A stretch of DNA of 7,620 nt. Source: Chloroflexota bacterium. GTDB taxonomy: Bacteria; Chloroflexota; UBA6077. Where the stretch lies: assembly GCA_021788565.1 (NCBI GenBank), contig JAJYKO010000236.1:1-7620 (forward strand), written 5' to 3'. Each line of letters opens with the position of its first letter. Within the stretch, counting starts at the first letter, position 1. The notes under the pieces are model-generated. The model was not told the DNA's origin and searched no databases. It saw nothing but the letters and a program-made list of their open reading frames with translations. The position numbers and the translations under genes are program-made. Positions 4,748 to 7,620 of this stretch are shown here, in pieces.

Positions 4748-5998
4748 CTATTCCCAGGTTAGATTCCCCTGCGAATCGCGTGGCATCGGGCCGAGGGGCC
4801 GGAGCACTTCGTACTCGGGGTTGCCCATCAACTGCTCCAGCGGACGCGCGGAGACCCAGAACTCGCCCAGGCTCAGGGTGTCCTTGATCCGAACCAGGTC
4901 GAAGACGTCCGCCGTCCGATTGGCGGAGCGCAGGGCTACCTCGACGGCGTCCACGTCTGTGTTCAGGGCGATGGGAAGCTTCCCGCCATCCGGGAAGTTA
5001 CTGGTGAGCATATTCCAGTACGTCTTCTCGCGGTCGAACTTGTCCGCGAGCCTGGTGGTTGTAAAGTCCGCCACACCGACGGCGGCGCAGTTCCCGTGGG
5101 ACTCGGCGCAAACGTCCAGCACCACCAGCCTCTTGTACATGGGCGTGAATGGGGCTTCATGTGTGCGCCGCCACAATCCCACGACGTTCATGTCCATGCC
5201 GGTGCCGGAGATGTTCTTCCCGATTTGGTCTATCACCAGCACGTCCAGTTCGTCGAAGGGAACTCGGGGAAGTAACGTGGACGCTAGCTTCAGGCACTCC
5301 CTGTCGGTCTCGTGGATATCTTCAGGCGCGGCGGCGCAGATCTTGGTGGTCTTGTGGTAGGCGTTCTCCACGGTCCCCACGCCCAGGATTATCTTGCCGG
5401 TTCCGATCATGACGCTCGCGGCTGGTGCGATGTTGGCAAAGCCGTAGTCGTGGATCGCCTCGGCGCCTCGCTGCTTGCCCAGGCCAATCGCCATCATCTT
5501 GCACAGCCCGCTCTCGATGGGCGCGCGGAACGACGTGTGGTTCTTTATTCGGTTGACCACGATGACGCCGTCGGCCTCGTAGGCGTTCCTGTCCATGTGG
5601 ACGGTCGCGCCCATGGGAGTCTTGCCGATTGGTACGGTCTCCATGGAGGAGAGGATCGGCATACCCATCGCGGGCTCGGTGACGCCGTACTCCCCGATCA
5701 GCTCCACCTGGCCTTCAGCCGTTGCGCCGCCGTGACTGCCCATAGCCGGCACGATGAACGGTCTGGCGTCCAGCTTCTTCAGCTCTTCGCCTATGGTCTT
5801 CAGGATCAGCGCGATGTTGTCCACGCCGCGGCTGCCCGCCGTGAGCGCGATCCGTTGGCCTGGCTTGACCCGGCCGGCGAGATTAACGCGAGAGAGCTCC
5901 TTCCGGACCTCGCCCGCGACGTCTTCGATCTTCTCGGTTGAAAAGTGCCGCCGAACCAGGGCGACCTCCGGCATCGGCGCTCTAGGAAAACCTGCCAT
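4748..5998 (-). CDS. LarA/DUF2088-family nickel-dependent hydroxyacid racemase/epimerase homologue
   Basis: This 416-residue protein belongs to the lactate-racemase (LarA) superfamily, whose characterised members invert the C2 centre of 2-hydroxy acids with a covalently bound nickel-pincer nucleotide. Visible landmarks are ALTAGSRGVDN (51-61, R57 likely the substrate Arg), PAMGSHGGATAEGQ (84-97, H89), RIKNHTSFRAP (150-160, H154) and GLCKMMAIGLGKQRGAEAIH (164-183). K167 and H183 are 16 residues apart, exactly as Lys184 (cofactor anchor) and His200 (nickel ligand) in Lactiplantibacillus LarA. The Asp that precedes the Arg by three residues in LarA is Ala54 here, so the substrate probably differs from lactate. 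The ATG at 5998-5996 has GGAGG (plus positions 6004-6008) 7 nt upstream, inside the last codons of the dehydrogenase; the genes overlap by 17 bp. The cofactor genes larB/C/E are not in the window. Confidence 0.87.
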   Translation of the reverse strand: MAGFPRAPMPEVALVRRHFSTEKIEDVAGEVRKELSRVNLAGRVKPGQRIALTAGSRGVDNIALILKTIGEELKKLDARPFIVPAMGSHGGATAEGQVELIGEYGVTEPAMGMPILSSMETVPIGKTPMGATVHMDRNAYEADGVIVVNRIKNHTSFRAPIESGLCKMMAIGLGKQRGAEAIHDYGFANIAPAASVMIGTGKIILGVGTVENAYHKTTKICAAAPEDIHETDRECLKLASTLLPRVPFDELDVLVIDQIGKNISGTGMDMNVVGLWRRTHEAPFTPMYKRLVVLDVCAESHGNCAAVGVADFTTTRLADKFDREKTYWNMLTSNFPDGGKLPIALNTDVDAVEVALRSANRTADVFDLVRIKDTLSLGEFWVSARPLEQLMGNPEYEVLRPLGPMPRDSQGNLTWE

Positions 5999-6977
5999 CT
6001 TCTCCTCCGTACCCGTTCCAGATACCCATTCGTTTCGCTTCGTCCATGATCCGGCTGGCGACTATCACCCCGATCCGCGCCTGGGACTCGCGGGTCACCC
6101 CCGCGATGTGGGGCGAGAGGATGCAGCTAGCATCGTCCAGCCCCAGTAGAGGCGTGCGGAAAGGTACGCCCCGCGTGGGCTCTTCGTCGAAAACGTCAAC
6201 GGCCGCCCCGGCGATCCTCTTCTCGACGAGGGCATCGCGAAGGGCTTGCTCGTCGACCACCGGCCCGCGGGCGGTGTTGATCAGGAAAGCGTGAGGTTGC
6301 ATCATCGCCAACTCACGCGTAGAAATCAAGTGCCGGGTCTGGTCGGTCAGCGGGCAGTGCAGCGAGACGATGTCCGAACGCCGCAGCAGCTCTTCGAAAC
6401 CCACCATCTCTATCTGCTGGGAGGGGGTAACGCCATCCCAGACGCCCGGGTCGTAGACGATGCGCACGTAGGGATCGTTGGCTATCACCTTCATGCCGAA
6501 CGCCAGCGCCAGCCGCGCCACCCGCATTCCGATCTGGCCGATGCCGACTATCCCGAGGGTCCTTCCCTCTAGCTCGAGAGAGCCGTACTTGACCCGATCG
6601 AAGACGCCGGCCTTCACGTCGTTATTGGCTTGGACCAGTCGCTTGGTGACGTTGAGCATGTAGCCGATGGTGGCTTCGGCCACCGACTGTGAGCTGCCCC
6701 CGGGAACGTTGAACACCAGGATGCCCCGCTCGGCGGCTGCCTGGTGATCGATGTGGTCCGTGCCGATGGAGGCTATCGCGATGATGCGGAGCTTGTCCGC
6801 GACCTCGATCACCTGCCTGGTGATGAACTGGTCGACCCGCATCAGGATGACCTCATACCCAGGAACCGCGTCGATCAGTTCCGGGCCGTCCAGGTAAGGC
6901 CGGATGGTCAGCTCGAAGTGCTTCTCCAGGATCTCCAACCCCGCCGGGTTGATCTTGCCGATGACTAAGATCTTCAT
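5982..6977 (-). CDS. D-isomer-specific 2-hydroxyacid dehydrogenase
   Basis: This 331-residue cytoplasmic enzyme belongs to the phosphoglycerate-dehydrogenase-like family and interconverts 2-hydroxy and 2-oxo acids with a nicotinamide cofactor. The Rossmann fingerprint GIVGIGQIG lies at 142-150. D168 in IANDPY closes the second strand, which favours NAD over NADP. The catalytic triad is visible as R237 in NTARGPVVDE, an acidic cluster DVFDEEP (261-267, E266 the likely Glu) and H290 in SPHIAG. Length and lack of an ACT domain match the short (non-SerA-regulatory) members. The ATG at 6977 has GAGGGG (plus positions 6987-6992) 9 nt upstream. Its last codons (GGEDG) double as the Shine-Dalgarno and start of the larA-like gene, so the two are clearly coupled. 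(S)-sulfolactate dehydrogenase SlcC and various hydroxypyruvate/gluconate reductases are in the same family. Substrate unknown. Confidence 0.92.
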   Translation of the reverse strand: MKILVIGKINPAGLEILEKHFELTIRPYLDGPELIDAVPGYEVILMRVDQFITRQVIEVADKLRIIAIASIGTDHIDHQAAAERGILVFNVPGGSSQSVAEATIGYMLNVTKRLVQANNDVKAGVFDRVKYGSLELEGRTLGIVGIGQIGMRVARLALAFGMKVIANDPYVRIVYDPGVWDGVTPSQQIEMVGFEELLRRSDIVSLHCPLTDQTRHLISTRELAMMQPHAFLINTARGPVVDEQALRDALVEKRIAGAAVDVFDEEPTRGVPFRTPLLGLDDASCILSPHIAGVTRESQARIGVIVASRIMDEAKRMGIWNGYGGEDGRFS

Positions 6978-7010
6978 TCGACTTTTCCCCTCATCGATTA
7001 CTTCTGTTAA

Positions 7011-7093
7011 GGGGTCAGGGGGCAGGGGTCGGGGGACGGAAACAGGATGGGGAGGATGAGTTGTCTGTTCCCTGACCCCTGACCCCCGCCCCC
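7011..7093 (-). repeat. Inverted G-run repeat pair forming an 83-bp stem-loop/quadruplex element
   Basis: The left arm (7011-7035) has four G-runs of 4, 5, 4 and 5 on the plus strand with loops of 2-3 nt. The right arm (7070-7093) has four G-runs of 5, 5, 4 and 3 on the minus strand with loops of 1-3 nt. The arms are imperfectly complementary (GGGGTCAGGG against CCCTGACCCC), and complementarity continues inward (GGAAACAG near 7038, CTGTTCC near 7066). It starts within the final base of the RraA-like TAG stop and ends 34 bp before the dehydrogenase start. It could fold as a hairpin or as quadruplexes. It has no T-run, so it is not a standard terminator. Confidence 0.65.
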
Positions 7094-7620
7094 TACCATT
7101 TGGATGGTGGCAACACCTGGCGCATATCGGTCAGGGTCGCGCCGGCGGCCAGCATATCGATAATCCGCCGCTCGCGCGCGTCCTTCTCCTGGGCCTGACG
7201 AAGCACGTCCGCGGCCATCTCCAGCGGTATCACCACGATGCCGGTGTCGTCGGCGACCACCACGTCCCCGGGGCGCACCTGCACCCCCGCGATGGTGACA
7301 GGGCCGTTCAGCTCCATCGCCTCGACGCGGTACTTACCGGACTTCGGGGTCACGTGGGCCGACCAGGTGGGGAACTGCTTCTCGCGGATGGTTGCCACGT
7401 CCCTCACGCCGCCGAAGATCACGGTGCCGGCCATCCCGCGAGCGACGGCAACGGTGGTGGAGAGGCCGCCCATGCACGAGACTTCGGCCCCATCGGCGTC
7501 CACGACGATCAGGTCGCCGGGCTCGGCGACGGCGTACGCGTCCCGGTCTGCCAACCTCGCCACCGCCTTCTCGGCGAAGGATTGCGCCACCGCTAGCCGC
7601 TCGACCATGTAGCGCATGGT
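7093..7620 (-). CDS. RraA-family protein, HMG/oxaloacetate-aldolase-like (N-terminus outside window)
   Basis: The visible 175 residues are the C-terminal part of a RraA-fold protein. Family members are either 4-hydroxy-4-methyl-2-oxoglutarate/4-hydroxy-2-oxo-acid aldolases releasing pyruvate, or the E. coli RNase E inhibitor RraA. The hallmark CMGGLSTTVAVARGMAGTV (48-66 from the Met at 7617) leads to GGVRD at 69-73, whose Arg-Asp pair binds substrate and the divalent metal in the aldolases. FPTWSAHVTPKSG (82-94) and PGDVVVADDTGIVVIP (116-131) complete the signature. The reading frame runs off the right edge (ACC precedes the Met). The usual first ~50 residues are therefore missing and no start is called. 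Being first in a run of catabolic genes, an aldolase role fits better than RNase E control. Its stop runs directly into a G-run repeat. Confidence 0.88.
   Translation of the reverse strand, partial: TMRYMVERLAVAQSFAEKAVARLADRDAYAVAEPGDLIVVDADGAEVSCMGGLSTTVAVARGMAGTVIFGGVRDVATIREKQFPTWSAHVTPKSGKYRVEAMELNGPVTIAGVQVRPGDVVVADDTGIVVIPLEMAADVLRQAQEKDARERRIIDMLAAGATLTDMRQVLPPSKW

Overview
This window is GC-rich bacterial DNA, probably chromosomal. It holds two gene blocks that converge on a 333-bp gene-free gap at 2666-2998. No rRNA, tRNA, phage or transposase gene is visible, so the taxon cannot be fixed. A soil or sediment bacterium such as a member of Chloroflexota is my best guess, from the split UxaA/LarA/RraA gene repertoire and the G-rich spacer repeats. 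That is inference only.

Left block, plus strand. It begins with the C-terminal part of a PfkB-type 2-keto-3-deoxygluconate kinase (cut by the window edge), which overlaps or nearly touches a metallo-beta-lactamase-fold lactonase-like hydrolase. A 90-bp spacer made almost entirely of repeats follows, then a phosphonatase-like HAD hydrolase. After it comes a self-contained Phd/YefM-VapC toxin-antitoxin operon with a recognisable promoter and palindromic operator.

Right block, minus strand, read from the right edge leftwards. The genes are an RraA-type aldolase/demethylmenaquinone-methyltransferase-like protein (N-terminus outside the window), a D-isomer-specific 2-hydroxyacid dehydrogenase, a LarA/DUF2088 nickel-pincer racemase/epimerase homologue, and the small (SAF) and large subunits of a split UxaA-type dehydratase. 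The dehydrogenase and larA-like genes overlap by 17 bp. The two UxaA genes overlap by 4 bp as TTGA, with a TTG start.

Taken together the enzymes look like a hydroxy-acid or sugar-acid catabolic locus. A lactonase would open a lactone, a LarA-type enzyme would invert the C2 hydroxyl, and the dehydrogenase would interconvert the 2-hydroxy and 2-oxo acid. The UxaA pair would dehydrate the aldonate to a 2-keto-3-deoxy acid, and this would be either phosphorylated by the kinase or cleaved by the RraA-type aldolase. The true substrate is not readable from sequence. A sulfolactate route (SuyAB/SlcC-like) is a serious alternative.

The spacers are unusual. They carry a REP-type inverted pair with a compensatory stem change, two copies of a CCCTCTCC/GGGAGAGGG hairpin repeat, and several G-run repeats with quadruplex potential. 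The G-run repeats tend to lie immediately 3' of stop codons, with the G-rich strand being the coding strand.
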